Positions 41,476 through 50,986 are shown, numbered from the stretch's first letter. The stretch is 64,000 nt of DNA from Proteobacteria bacterium ST_bin11 (GCA_002083615.1 MSXO01000067.1:28867-92866); one strand, 5' to 3'. Notes: a model not told the origin generated them from the letters alone. Numbers and translations are program-made.

Positions 41476-42717
41476 ATGAAATTAGTGCGCTTAAATCTGT
41501 TTATTTGCATGCTAGGGCTACTTAGTGCCTGCGCCAGCACCGGCGATTTATCGCGGCTGGGCGATAGCAAATCTGCGGACGAACGCCGTCTGCTGGTCAC
41601 CTTTACCGACCGCAGCATTGATCGCGCCTTGCCGGCCAATTCTTTGGACGGTTATCGCTTGCGTGGCCAATACGGCAACTCCGGCTGGAGCGAACATATT
41701 GCACAGGAACTTGCCGAGCGCCATCATTTGCAATTCGTCGCCCAATGGCCGGTCACCACATTGGGTGTCAGTTGCGTCGTTTACGAGGTGCCGGACACCC
41801 TGCCCGTAAAAGAGGCAATCGCAGAATTGCAAAAGGACCGGGACGTTTCGTCGGTACAGCAAATGCAAAGCTTTCAAGTTCTAGGTAAACAGACACCGCC
41901 TAATCCGGCGTATAGCGACCCGTATCTGCATTTACAAACCGGTTTTAGCACCTTGCGAGTAGCCGATCTGCACCGTACCACCACCGGCAAAGGCGTGCGT
42001 CTTGCCGTCATCGACACCGGCGTGGATACCGAACACCCGGACTTGAAAGGTCGAATTAAATACTCGGAAAACACCGCGCCGGAACCCAGCGATCACAATT
42101 TGGCCGATATTCACGGTACGGCGGTGGCTGGCGTATTATCCGCCCATCCCAACAATGGCATAGGCATTGCCGGCATCGCCCCCGAAGCAGAAATTTTGGC
42201 ATTTCGGGCATGCTGGCCGGAGAAACCCAATTCCTTGGCGGCGCGTTGCAACAGCTTTACCTTGGCATTAGCCTTGAATCAGGCCATTCGCATGAATAGC
42301 CATATCATCAATTTGAGCCTGAGCGGCCCTGAAGACCCTCTGGTACAGCAGTTGATTGAGAAAGCCCTGGCAAAAGGCATTATTGTCATCGCAGCAGTCC
42401 CCAGTGAGAATCAAACCGGCGGATTTCCCGCCAATATCCCCGGCGTGATAGCGGTTGGCCAGGAAAGCAACGGTAGCAATCCGCAAATCATCGCGCCTGG
42501 CAAAGACATTCTGACCACCGTGCCGCATCAAGCCTATGACTTTATGAACGGCAGCTCCTTCGCCACGCCGCATGTCGCCGGTATGGCCGCATTACTGCTG
42601 CAATTGCATCCGGATTGGAAAGCCACGGACATCAAACGCCGACTCGGAAACGACGCATCGACCGCCAATTTGCTCGATTCGAGTACCGCGCTAGCCTCTC
42701 CTGAACGCGCGCACTAG
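41476..42717 (+). CDS. S8 (subtilisin-like) serine protease, lipoprotein
   Basis: A 413-residue secreted protease. The signal peptide ends in a lipobox (LLSACAST), so it should be lipid-anchored. Residues about 25-130 form a propeptide-like region. The catalytic triad is Asp in LAVIDTGVDTEHPDL, His in DIHGTAVAGVL, and Ser in NGSSFATPHVAGMAAL; the oxyanion Asn is probably in SHIINLSLSG. It is the third gene of an ECF sigma/anti-sigma operon and overlaps the convergent gene by four bases. Confidence 0.88.
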   Translation: MKLVRLNLFICMLGLLSACASTGDLSRLGDSKSADERRLLVTFTDRSIDRALPANSLDGYRLRGQYGNSGWSEHIAQELAERHHLQFVAQWPVTTLGVSCVVYEVPDTLPVKEAIAELQKDRDVSSVQQMQSFQVLGKQTPPNPAYSDPYLHLQTGFSTLRVADLHRTTTGKGVRLAVIDTGVDTEHPDLKGRIKYSENTAPEPSDHNLADIHGTAVAGVLSAHPNNGIGIAGIAPEAEILAFRACWPEKPNSLAARCNSFTLALALNQAIRMNSHIINLSLSGPEDPLVQQLIEKALAKGIIVIAAVPSENQTGGFPANIPGVIAVGQESNGSNPQIIAPGKDILTTVPHQAYDFMNGSSFATPHVAGMAALLLQLHPDWKATDIKRRLGNDASTANLLDSSTALASPERAH

Positions 42718-43394
42718 TCTTCACACAATCCCCCCTCAAGAATCGCGCTTATCCGCCGACTGATTTCAGCAGCGCCGCTGATGGTTATAGCCTGTGACGG
42801 ATAAGTTTGGTTTATCGTCTCCCTGATCTTGGTGCTCAGCCGTTCCGGCGCTAGATCCGTTTCCATCAACGGCAACACAAACCGCTTACCCGCCAGCTTT
42901 TCAATCCGCAGACCTTGCTCGCTATTACCGGCGTACGGATACGCCAACGCCGGCGTGCGAGTGCTGATCACGTCCATCAGCGTGTTGTCGCCACCCAGGC
43001 TGATCGACAAAGCGGCGGATTGTAAATTCTCCTGAAAGTCATTCAAGAACGAGACGACTTGGACATTCGGGCTGCTGACCAGCGCCTGCAACTCGGCAAT
43101 TTCAGCGACTGCGGCGCGTGAACTGGTGACGACCAGAAAATGATAATCCGGCAATAGCGGCGCCGTCTTAATAGCCGCCCGCAACAGCGTCTTGCCGATT
43201 TCACCGCCGCCCTGACTGACGACGATCCTGTTCCGTCTTTCGGGCCAGCTTGCCGGAGGCGGCGGGCTAACATAGCCCACATACACCAATCGATCTTCAA
43301 TCTCCTCAGTCAGGCTAAAAGTTTCCTCGAAGCGCACAGTATTCGGATCGCCGCGCACGAATACGGTGTGAATATGCTCCCGCACCAGTTTCAC
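42714..43394 (-). CDS. MurG-like glycosyltransferase, C-terminal half only
   Basis: A 226-residue protein resembling the C-terminal nucleotide-sugar-binding half of GT28/MurG-like transferases: IVVSQGGGEIGKTLLRAAI, then FLNDFQENLQSAALSISLGGDNTLMDVISTRTPALAYPYAG. The N-terminal acceptor-binding Rossmann half is missing, and the 70 bases upstream up to the next gene cannot encode it. It is therefore either a truncated gene or a stand-alone domain protein. The frame is intact. Its end overlaps the subtilase gene tail to tail. Confidence 0.6.
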   Translation of the reverse strand: MKLVREHIHTVFVRGDPNTVRFEETFSLTEEIEDRLVYVGYVSPPPPASWPERRNRIVVSQGGGEIGKTLLRAAIKTAPLLPDYHFLVVTSSRAAVAEIAELQALVSSPNVQVVSFLNDFQENLQSAALSISLGGDNTLMDVISTRTPALAYPYAGNSEQGLRIEKLAGKRFVLPLMETDLAPERLSTKIRETINQTYPSQAITISGAAEISRRISAILEGGLCED

Positions 43395-43467
43395 AGGCGA
43401 ATTAAGAGGATTTTAAGCATTTAGGAGAACAATCCGCCGCGACTGAAACAATTCCAAAGGAGGCTAT

Positions 43468-43734
43468 ATGTTCAGGCTTATAACGATATTGTTAATCGGC
43501 ATGTTATGTTCTGAGTCAGCTGTTGCGCATGGCAATAACTGGGGGTATGGACGGCAAAGGTGGCATCATCACCATCACGCACAGGGTTACCTGCCCTATT
43601 TTAGGGGGCATAATCCGGCAAGAATCGGCTATTATGCGCCGTTGCCGCCACGCTATTTCGCACGCCCCCCGTTCGACTATTACAGTTATCCGCAGCGTCC
43701 CATGCCCAGATACGATCTCAGAGATCGCTGGTGA
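43468..43734 (+). CDS. Small secreted His/Tyr/Pro-rich protein
   Basis: An 88-residue protein with an N-terminal signal peptide (MFRLITILLIGMLCSESAVA) and a mature part rich in aromatic residues, histidines (WHHHHHAQ) and prolines. The start follows AAAGGAGGCTAT, a strong ribosome-binding site. Function unknown; metal binding is possible. It is divergent from the glycosyltransferase-like gene. Confidence 0.65.
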   Translation: MFRLITILLIGMLCSESAVAHGNNWGYGRQRWHHHHHAQGYLPYFRGHNPARIGYYAPLPPRYFARPPFDYYSYPQRPMPRYDLRDRW

Positions 43735-43878
43735 TTGTGAGCTTGCTAAGACGTAAAAGTAGATTTAGAGATATCTTTCCAGAGTCGACAAAGGGGGCAA
43801 CGCAAGCTGACAAAGCTTGCAGAGGAGGTCTGAAACCTGGGCCGCTATCCCCCTAATCTACTATCGACCGGGGGTAAA

Positions 43879-44856
43879 CTAAATAGCCACGCCCTGCGCA
43901 TCGAACAATCCTTCAAATAAGGCCGAACTCAAATAGCGCTCGCCGGAATCCGGCAGTACCACCACAATAGTCTTGCCGACATTTTCCGGGCGTTTTGCCA
44001 CTCGCACCGCTACCGCGACTGCCGCACCACAGGAAATTCCAGACAAAAGGCCCTCTTCCCGCGCCAATCGCCGCGCATACTCTATCGCTTCGTCATTACT
44101 CACTTGCTCGATGGCATCGATCATAGACAAATCCAACACGTCGGGGACGAATCCAGCACCGATGCCCTGGATTTTATGGGGACCGGGTTGTATGTCCTGA
44201 CCGCTACGATATTGACTCAGTACCGGACTGGCTTCGGGCTCAACCGCAATGGAAATGATGGGTTTACATTGGGTGAGTTTGATATAGCGCGAGACACCAG
44301 TGATAGTACCGCCAGTACCAACGCCGGAAACAAAAATATCGACCGCGCCATCGCTATCGTGCCAAATTTCCGGGCCGGTGGTTTGCTCGTGGATTTGCGG
44401 GTTAGCCGGGTTCTTGAACTGCTGTAACAATACATAGCGCTCCGGATCCGAGGCCGCGATCTCTTCCGCTTTGGCAATTGCACCTTTCATCCCTTTAGCG
44501 CCCTCGGTCAAGATCAACTTAGCACCATAGGCCACCAGTAATTTTCGGCGCTCTAAACTCATGGTTTCGGGCATGGTTAAAGTTAACGGGATGCCGCGCG
44601 CAGCCGCTACGAAAGCCAAGGCAATACCGGTATTACCGCTGGTTGGTTCGATCAATTCCTTGCCATGCTCAAGCAGCCCGCGCTGTTGAGCATCGTTAAT
44701 CATCGCCGCACCGATCCGGCATTTTACCGAGTACGCGGGATTACGCCCCTCGACTTTAGCCAATAGGGTGACCTGAGCGCCATCAGTGATGCGGTTAAGC
44801 CTGACCAGCGGTGTTTTGCCGATAGACTGCGAATTGTCCGGATACCAAAATGCCAT
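43879..44856 (-). CDS. cysK: Cysteine synthase A (O-acetylserine sulfhydrylase)
   Basis: A 325-residue PLP enzyme. The start is the ATG at 44856, preceded by GAAGGAAAACGTT; the upstream TTG is less likely. The PLP lysine is in PAYSVKCRIG, the substrate loop in EPTSGNTGIALAF, and the phosphate-binding loop in GVGTGGTITGV. It makes cysteine from O-acetylserine and sulfide. A terminator hairpin lies 28 bases before the start codon. Confidence 0.93.
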   Translation of the reverse strand: MAFWYPDNSQSIGKTPLVRLNRITDGAQVTLLAKVEGRNPAYSVKCRIGAAMINDAQQRGLLEHGKELIEPTSGNTGIALAFVAAARGIPLTLTMPETMSLERRKLLVAYGAKLILTEGAKGMKGAIAKAEEIAASDPERYVLLQQFKNPANPQIHEQTTGPEIWHDSDGAVDIFVSGVGTGGTITGVSRYIKLTQCKPIISIAVEPEASPVLSQYRSGQDIQPGPHKIQGIGAGFVPDVLDLSMIDAIEQVSNDEAIEYARRLAREEGLLSGISCGAAVAVAVRVAKRPENVGKTIVVVLPDSGERYLSSALFEGLFDAQGVAI

Positions 44857-44883
44857 AACGTTTTCCTTCAAAATTGATAGTCC

Positions 44884-44917
44884 AAAAAAAGCCAGTGCGC
44901 GTTGATCTGCACTGGCT
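44884..44917 (-). terminator. Intrinsic terminator immediately upstream of cysK
   Basis: On the minus strand AGCCAGTGC, ten-base loop, GCACTGGCT, then seven T residues. It ends 28 bases before the cysK start. It either ends an upstream noncoding transcript or acts as a leader attenuator for cysK. Confidence 0.8.
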
Positions 44918-45180
44918 GGTTGTGGGTTTGAAATCAGTGAACCCTGCTAAATCAGAAAACATGTTCCAGCACAAGCTCTAACTAGCCGTAGTACTCAGGT
45001 TCCAAGATTGCGCCTGTTTCATAATTTTTGCAACAGGCAACGCTACCAGCCCCCAATCAAAAGCATGTTAGTTTTTGAGCCGAGTCACTACGCCAGTATA
45101 AGCAGTCGAACCCTTACAGCAAACAGAAGGTTACCGAGAAGTAGTAATTGGCGATTTTAGGTTCTGAATCTGAAGGCGCA
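44918..45180 (-). ncRNA. Candidate small RNA or cysK leader
   Basis: Between the short zinc-ribbon gene and the terminator upstream of cysK there are about 260 bases without a frame. A GCCTGTT (45012-45018)/AACAGGC (45032-45038) stem lies in the middle and a strong terminator at the end. This layout fits either a small RNA ended by the terminator, or a regulated leader. No known family is recognised and the 5' end is not defined. Confidence 0.35.
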
Positions 45181-45212
45181 TACCTTTGATAGCATGCGCT
45201 AATCGGAAAAAT

Positions 45213-45377
45213 TTACTTTTTGGATGTTCTTAGTATTGAAGTCAGATGACGACCACATTGCGCGCAAACAAAGTTTCCAGTAGGTACCCCGGATATATAT
45301 TCTTTGGCCAGGGATGGGTGATCGCAGTGCTCATCATTTCTGCTTTTAGTCGATGTATCTACTTTCTTTGTGTCCAT
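45213..45377 (-). CDS. Small zinc-ribbon-like protein (54 residues)
   Basis: A short frame reading MDTKKVDTSTKSRNDEHCDH at the N-terminus, with EHCDHP and, twenty residues later, FVCAQCGRHL. The Cys-x2-His and Cys-x2-Cys pairs make a plausible zinc-binding site. The ATG at 45377 follows AGGGGAAGATT, a good ribosome-binding site. The overlapping plus-strand frame has no such support. Function unknown; small zinc ribbons often bind nucleic acid or protein partners. Confidence 0.6.
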   Translation of the reverse strand: MDTKKVDTSTKSRNDEHCDHPSLAKEYISGVPTGNFVCAQCGRHLTSILRTSKK

Positions 45378-45821
45378 AATCTTCCCCTTGTTTTCTATAT
45401 ACTTACCTCATTATTCAACAAATTTGTTTACGTAAAAAAGAAGCAAAAAACATACTCAAAAAATTCAAGCTTATGTATTAAAAGGGGTTTTAATTGCCAT
45501 GCGCTAGAAAACAGTTACAGCCAATCGACGACTTGTAAATTTTCCCGACTTAGCGATCTTAGTCAAGCTTGAACCTGATGAAATCCAAAGCCACCCAGCG
45601 CTCAAATTTAACGAATTTAGACGGATAAGCTATTGAAATCGACAAAATCAACTGAGTCGGCTTGCTTGCTAGCAAAAAAACCGCTGTAAAATATTTCGAC
45701 AGTTGACGGAAGCAGGGGGTTTGGGCCGGAACCAGAACGACTAATGGACCAAATGCCATTATAGAGCCTATAGACTACGCGCTAAGTGGCATTAATCCAG
45801 CTTGATCTAAGCGACAGACAC
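45378..45821. other. AT-rich gap without a convincing gene
   Basis: About 440 bases between the small zinc-ribbon gene and the membrane-protein terminator. Short frames on both strands lack ribosome-binding sites and protein-like composition. I see nothing else in it. Confidence 0.4.
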
Positions 45822-45849
45822 AAAAAAGGAGCTAAAAAGCCCCTTTTTT
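45822..45849. terminator. Terminator after the 107-residue membrane protein gene
   Basis: GGAGCT, loop AAAA, AGCCCC, flanked by A-rich sequence on one side and a T-run on the other, so it can act in both directions. It lies just beyond the stop codon of the minus-strand gene. Confidence 0.7.
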
Positions 45850-45864
45850 CTAATCTATGAAAAA

Positions 45865-46188
45865 CTACTTCACTGCTTCAGCAATTTTGTTGAATGCTTC
45901 TACTCGTTGTTTGCCAATATTCGCCAAATCGATACCGTTTTCTATGATCATTTGCACCAAACCCGGTGTGCCATAAACAACTTTACCGAGGTAAGCAACC
46001 ACGGGCACAGCCACAATCGCACCAAACAGTGTGCCGATACCAATCATGTGCAACATTTTAGTAATCAACACCACTATATCCAGCGGCAATAAAATCAGCG
46101 TACCAAAGTACAACAACACAATGAATGTAAACAGCGCAAATACCACAAACTGCAGCAATCTCACCAATGCGACATTAAGGTTTTTCAT
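45865..46188 (-). CDS. Small membrane protein, function unknown
   Basis: A 107-residue protein with two hydrophobic segments (LLQFVVFALFTFIVLLYFGTL and IGTLFGAIVAVPVVAYLG) and an amphipathic C-terminal helix (VEAFNKIAEAVK). It has an intrinsic terminator directly after it. No family is recognised. It is read in the same direction as the rhomboid gene, but 166 bases separate them, so co-transcription is uncertain. Confidence 0.65.
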   Translation of the reverse strand: MKNLNVALVRLLQFVVFALFTFIVLLYFGTLILLPLDIVVLITKMLHMIGIGTLFGAIVAVPVVAYLGKVVYGTPGLVQMIIENGIDLANIGKQRVEAFNKIAEAVK

Positions 46189-46354
46189 GTTAATTTGTCT
46201 CGAATGAAGGAATAATCTTTTGCAAACACAGGCGACGGTCTTGATTTGTATTTCTTTTTTGACCGTCTACCAATTGCCGACATTATAAAAGAAAAGCCCT
46301 ATGGTTTCTTGCTTTTTTGCTGGTCCAACGCGCCTAAGTGCACTGGCTAAACGC

Positions 46355-47050
46355 CTAAAATTGATATTCTTGCTGCTTCTTTTCGATGAAAAAAGGATGT
46401 ATCAAAGCCCCGGTGATAAAACCGCCCAAATGTGCCCACCATGCCGAATCCACCGCGACATTATCTAAAAAGTTGGCAGTAAATATGTCGCCGATCTGAA
46501 TAATCACCCAAAAGCCTAGAAACGCTATCGCCGGCACTTGAAAAAACAGCGGATAAAACAGAATGGGGACCATGATGACAACGGTGGCTTGCGGAAAACG
46601 GACGAAATAAGCCCCCAATACGCCGGCAATCGCACCCGATGCCCCGACCACCGGCACCACCATTTTTGGGTAAAAGTACCACTGCGCATACGTGGCCAAC
46701 AAACCGCAGACGATATAGAACACTACAAAGCGCTTATGTCCCATCAAATCTTCGATGTTATCCGCGAAGATCCATAAAAACACCAGGTTCATCAGCAAGT
46801 GCCCAAACCCGCCATGCAGGAACAAGCTGGTGAAAAAAGATAGGTAATAATCCGGTGGCAATCCAAAACTATAAGCCCAATCCGGATTGGAATACCGAAT
46901 CGGCACCATCCCGTACATGTAAATAAAGTGCTGCGCCATCTCGTCCGGCATAAACAGCATGGCTACGTAAACGGCAACGCAGATAGCCATCACTCCCCAG
47001 GTCACATAAGGTTTGGTGTTACACGGTATCGAATCTCGAATGGGTATCAT
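46355..47050 (-). CDS. Rhomboid-family intramembrane serine protease
   Basis: A 231-residue protein with six predicted membrane segments. The catalytic serine is in VVGASGAIAGVLGAYFVRFP (GxSG), and the catalytic histidine in WAHLGGFITGALIHP. The HGGFGHLLMNLVFLWIFADNIED segment carries the conserved HxxxN loop of helix 2. It cleaves transmembrane substrates that cannot be named from sequence. It lies 42 bases after hrpA on the same strand. Confidence 0.9.
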   Translation of the reverse strand: MIPIRDSIPCNTKPYVTWGVMAICVAVYVAMLFMPDEMAQHFIYMYGMVPIRYSNPDWAYSFGLPPDYYLSFFTSLFLHGGFGHLLMNLVFLWIFADNIEDLMGHKRFVVFYIVCGLLATYAQWYFYPKMVVPVVGASGAIAGVLGAYFVRFPQATVVIMVPILFYPLFFQVPAIAFLGFWVIIQIGDIFTANFLDNVAVDSAWWAHLGGFITGALIHPFFIEKKQQEYQF

Positions 47051-47092
47051 CTTATGTGTCCTAAAGTAGTGCCTACAAGCTTCAGAGGCTGA

Positions 47093-50000
47093 TTAAAACT
47101 TTTCGTTCCAAGTCTTCTCCAGACGTTGCACTGAAACAGGAAAGGCTGTTTTCAGTTGCTGAGCAAACAACGAAACCCGCAACTCCTCCAAGCTCCAGCG
47201 GAAGTTATCGCGCTCTGGCATTGGCACGGTTGTCTTCATTTGCTTTTCAACCTGCTGCCAAAAGCGTTGCGATAAGCGATGCAAACCTTGGATGTCCGCC
47301 GAATCCGGCTTTTGCTTATCCAAACGACATTCCATAGCTTTCAAGTAGCGCGGAATCGCCTGCACTTGCGCCAGCGGCGTGTACCGTAAAAAGCCGCTAA
47401 ACAACAGCAGGCTTAATTGTTTTTCCAAATCCTCTCGCAAACTCGCTACAACACCGGGCTGTTTCAATCGCTGCTTAACCGTCTGGTAGTTTGCCATGAT
47501 TTCTGTGACGTGCTTGCCCACTTGATTGCCGACCGTGACCAGCGTCGACTTTTTAGCCGTTAGCGCCGCTTCGAACTGCACTTGACTGCGGAGCGCACCA
47601 TCGGCAACGAACACGCTGCTAAACACCAAGAATAGTAGATCCTCCCTAAAGTCGCCGCCCGGCCGTTCCTTCAACAACGGATGCTTGGGCAACTGGTTGT
47701 AGGCCAATTGCAGGGTAGCCTGGACGCCGCTGTTTTTTAACAAATACTGCGCGTCCTTCCGGCATTGCAATTGAAACAACTTGGTCAAACCGTCGAAATG
47801 CGCCAAGTCAGCCTTGTGCTGGGTATCGAGTATCTTCACCCCCACCGTTTCGCCTTCATCGACAATCGCCGGAAAGCCGATAAAAGTTTGGCCTTTTTGC
47901 ATGAACTGCCAAGTCTCCGGCAAGTCATCGAAGGCCCAAGCAATACAGCCGGTGTGGTTCATTTCCTCTTGCGCCAACTTATCGAAACTATCGCCGGCTT
48001 TGGTTGCGTAATCGCCTTGCAATTTGGCCAGATTGCGTCCGTAGCCCAAGGCCCGGCCATGATCATCGACAATCCGGAAATTCATTTTCAAATGATCCGG
48101 CAAAGCATCTGGCTGCCATTCGTTAAGCGGTATCGATTCGCCAGTCAGTTTACGTAAACGGCCGCTCAACCACTCGAACAACGAGCCTTTAAAATCCGGT
48201 TCGATTTCCAGACAGGCCTTGGCGGTGTTCGGCACCGGCACGAAATGTTTGCGCAGATGCTTGGGCAGCGACTTGATCAAAGCCATGACCTTCTCTTCCA
48301 ACATGCCCGGCACCAGCCAATCGAACGGCGCTTGGCGGATTTGATTAAGTTGATGCACTGGCACAATGGCCGTCACCCCGTCCTCGTCGTGCCCCGGCTC
48401 GAATCGGTAATGCAATTCAATCGTTAAATCGCCGATTTTTTTGCTGTCCGGAAAATCCCAATCGTTAATCTGATTGTCGTCGCTGCGGGTCAGGTCTGCC
48501 TTGGTTAAAAACAGGATTTTCGGATTATCCCGCTCAACCTGCTTGCGCCATTGATCAAGGGTGATGCCGCTGACCACCTCAGCCGGCAGTTTTTTATCGT
48601 AAAACTGATACAGCCACTCTTCGTCTTCCACCAAATCGACGCGGCGGCCCTTATGCTGAATGTAACCCACCTCTTCCAGCAAGGCCTCGTTGGCCTTAAA
48701 GAACGGCGCGTTGCTGTGATAATCGTGATTAACCAGTGCATGGCGGATAAACATCTCCCGCGCGGCTTTAGGATCGACGTTTTCGTACGGCACTTTACGC
48801 TTGGCCTGCAAGGTCAAACCGTACAACAAGGTGCGCTCGTAAACGCCACTGCGACCGGCATTTTTCTCCCAATGCGGGTCGTAGTAATTGCGTTTGACCA
48901 AGTGCTGCGCGGCAGCTTCTATCCACTCCGGCTCAATTCTGGCCACGGTGCGCGCGTAAACCTTGCTGGTTTCCACTTGCTCGGCGGCCATGATCCATTT
49001 CGGTCGCAGCTTATGCTGCCCGGAACCGGGGAAGATGAAAAACTTGAGTCCGCGTGCGCCCAGATATTCATATTGCTCATGCCTGAAGCCGATATTGGAC
49101 AGCAAGCCCGGCAACAGCGCGCAATGAACCTGCTCGTAGTTGGCCGGATTGTCGTTGAACTTTAACTTCAACTCGCCGCGCGCCACCTGCATGATTTGCG
49201 CATGGATGTCGTACCACTCGCGCATACGAATGTAGGACAAGAAATTATCCTGGCAGTATTTGCGCAGCTTGTTATTGGTCAGATGCTTTTTCTGCGCCTC
49301 AAAGGTATTCCACAGATTTAACAGCGTCATAAAATCCGATTCCTCGGCTTTGAACTGCGCGTGTTTGGCCTCGGCTTGCGGCATTTTATCGGCCGGTTTA
49401 TCGCGCGGGTCTTGAATGCTCAGGGCCGAGACGATGATCGCCACCTCCGTCAACGACGCCAATTCGGCAGCTGACAACAACATCCGCGCCAATTTAGGAT
49501 CAGTGGGAATCTTTGCTAACTGTCGCCCGGTATCGGTCAACTGGCCGGCCTTATCCAGCGCATCCACCTCAAACAGCGCGTTCTTGCCATCGCGGATCAT
49601 CTTGTCGTCGGGCGGCTCCACGAACGGAAAATCTTCGATGTCGCCCAACTTCAAGGCCGCCATCTGCAAGATCACCGACGACAGATTGGTGCGCAAGATT
49701 TCCGGTTCGGTAAATTCCGGGCGGGCCAGATAATCCTCTTTCGAATACAACCTGATGCAAATACCCTCAGCCACCCGCCCGCAGCGCCCTGCCCTTTGGT
49801 TGGCGCTGGCTTGAGAGATACGCTCAATAGGCAGTCGCTGGATTTTACTTTTATGGCTGTAACGACTGATGCGGGCATGACCGGAATCAATCACGCAGCG
49901 GATACCCGGCACGGTCAACGAGGTTTCGGCGACGTTGGTGGCCAGCACGATGCGCGGTTTGTTGCCACTGGGTTTGAACACCCGCTCCTGCTCCGCAACG

Positions 50001-50986
50001 CTGAGCTTGGAATACAGCGGCAACACCTCGTAGCGGGCATTATTATGCGACTTACGTAAGGATTCGGTAGTCTCGCGAATCTCGTGCTCGCCGCTCAAAA
50101 AAATCAAAATGTCGCCGCGCATATCCCGATACAACTCGTCCACCGCATCTAGAATGGCTTGCTGCAAATCGGCGGAAGTTTCGTCGTCTTCCTCGATTAA
50201 CTCGATGGGCCGGTAACGCACATCCACCGGATAGGTGCGGCCGGACACGTTGACAATGGGCGCATCATTAAAATGCTTAGCAAAGCGCTCTGGGTCGATA
50301 GTCGCGGAGGTAATCACCACTTTTAAATCGGGACGCTTGGGCAACAGCCAGCGCAGATAGCCCATCAGAAAATCAATATTCAGACTGCGCTCATGCGCCT
50401 CGTCGATGATGATGGTGTCGTATTGATTTAAGTAAGGATCGTTCTGCGACTCGGCCAGCAGAATGCCGTCCGTCATCAGCTTGACCAGCGAATTGGGATG
50501 AGTCTGGTCGTGAAAGCGCACCTTGTAACCCACCGCCTGGCCAATAGGTTGGCCCAGCTCCTCCGCAATCCTGTCCGCGACGGTGCGGGCAGCGATTCGC
50601 CTTGGCTGGGTATGGCCGATCAAACCGGTCAAGCCCCGACCGATCTCCAGACAAATCTTAGGTAACTGCGTAGTTTTGCCGGAACCAGTTTCGCCGCAGA
50701 CGATGGTGACCTGGTTGTTTTTTATCAGTTCGGCAATCTCGTCCTTCTTGCCACTAACCGGCAAATCCGGGTAATTAATCGCCGGTACGGACGCCCGGCG
50801 CTGGTTACATCGCCCGACCGATCGCTCGATTTTCTCCGCCAGTTGCTGCACCTGTCCAGTCAAATCCTTCCCCTTGTTGGCTTCGCTGCGCAAGCGATCC
50901 AGTTGCCGCTTCAAGCCGTGGCGGTCGGTGCCCATGCAGTTTTGGAGATTTTTGGCGAGTTGCTTAAGCTTGTCTTGGACTGACAT
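47093..50986 (-). CDS. hrpA: ATP-dependent RNA helicase HrpA
   Basis: A DEAH-box helicase of 1297 residues, close to the usual size. Walker A is CGETGSGKTTQLP, the DEAH box is IIIDEAHERSLN, motif III is VITSATID, and motif VI is ANQRAGRCGRVAEG. The long C-terminal DUF3418 region is present. The start at 50986 (MSVQDKLKQLAKN) is preferred to the ATG at 51019, which overlaps a TATAAT-like sequence and lacks a ribosome-binding site. In E. coli HrpA helps resolve stalled ribosomes. Confidence 0.93.
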   Translation of the reverse strand: MSVQDKLKQLAKNLQNCMGTDRHGLKRQLDRLRSEANKGKDLTGQVQQLAEKIERSVGRCNQRRASVPAINYPDLPVSGKKDEIAELIKNNQVTIVCGETGSGKTTQLPKICLEIGRGLTGLIGHTQPRRIAARTVADRIAEELGQPIGQAVGYKVRFHDQTHPNSLVKLMTDGILLAESQNDPYLNQYDTIIIDEAHERSLNIDFLMGYLRWLLPKRPDLKVVITSATIDPERFAKHFNDAPIVNVSGRTYPVDVRYRPIELIEEDDETSADLQQAILDAVDELYRDMRGDILIFLSGEHEIRETTESLRKSHNNARYEVLPLYSKLSVAEQERVFKPSGNKPRIVLATNVAETSLTVPGIRCVIDSGHARISRYSHKSKIQRLPIERISQASANQRAGRCGRVAEGICIRLYSKEDYLARPEFTEPEILRTNLSSVILQMAALKLGDIEDFPFVEPPDDKMIRDGKNALFEVDALDKAGQLTDTGRQLAKIPTDPKLARMLLSAAELASLTEVAIIVSALSIQDPRDKPADKMPQAEAKHAQFKAEESDFMTLLNLWNTFEAQKKHLTNNKLRKYCQDNFLSYIRMREWYDIHAQIMQVARGELKLKFNDNPANYEQVHCALLPGLLSNIGFRHEQYEYLGARGLKFFIFPGSGQHKLRPKWIMAAEQVETSKVYARTVARIEPEWIEAAAQHLVKRNYYDPHWEKNAGRSGVYERTLLYGLTLQAKRKVPYENVDPKAAREMFIRHALVNHDYHSNAPFFKANEALLEEVGYIQHKGRRVDLVEDEEWLYQFYDKKLPAEVVSGITLDQWRKQVERDNPKILFLTKADLTRSDDNQINDWDFPDSKKIGDLTIELHYRFEPGHDEDGVTAIVPVHQLNQIRQAPFDWLVPGMLEEKVMALIKSLPKHLRKHFVPVPNTAKACLEIEPDFKGSLFEWLSGRLRKLTGESIPLNEWQPDALPDHLKMNFRIVDDHGRALGYGRNLAKLQGDYATKAGDSFDKLAQEEMNHTGCIAWAFDDLPETWQFMQKGQTFIGFPAIVDEGETVGVKILDTQHKADLAHFDGLTKLFQLQCRKDAQYLLKNSGVQATLQLAYNQLPKHPLLKERPGGDFREDLLFLVFSSVFVADGALRSQVQFEAALTAKKSTLVTVGNQVGKHVTEIMANYQTVKQRLKQPGVVASLREDLEKQLSLLLFSGFLRYTPLAQVQAIPRYLKAMECRLDKQKPDSADIQGLHRLSQRFWQQVEKQMKTTVPMPERDNFRWSLEELRVSLFAQQLKTAFPVSVQRLEKTWNEKF

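Noticed and set aside
45246..45572. Plus-strand 108-residue frame
   Set aside because: No ribosome-binding site, low-complexity tail, and it overlaps the better supported zinc-ribbon gene on the other strand.
45559..45759. Minus-strand 66-residue frame
   Set aside because: No ribosome-binding site and no protein-like pattern.
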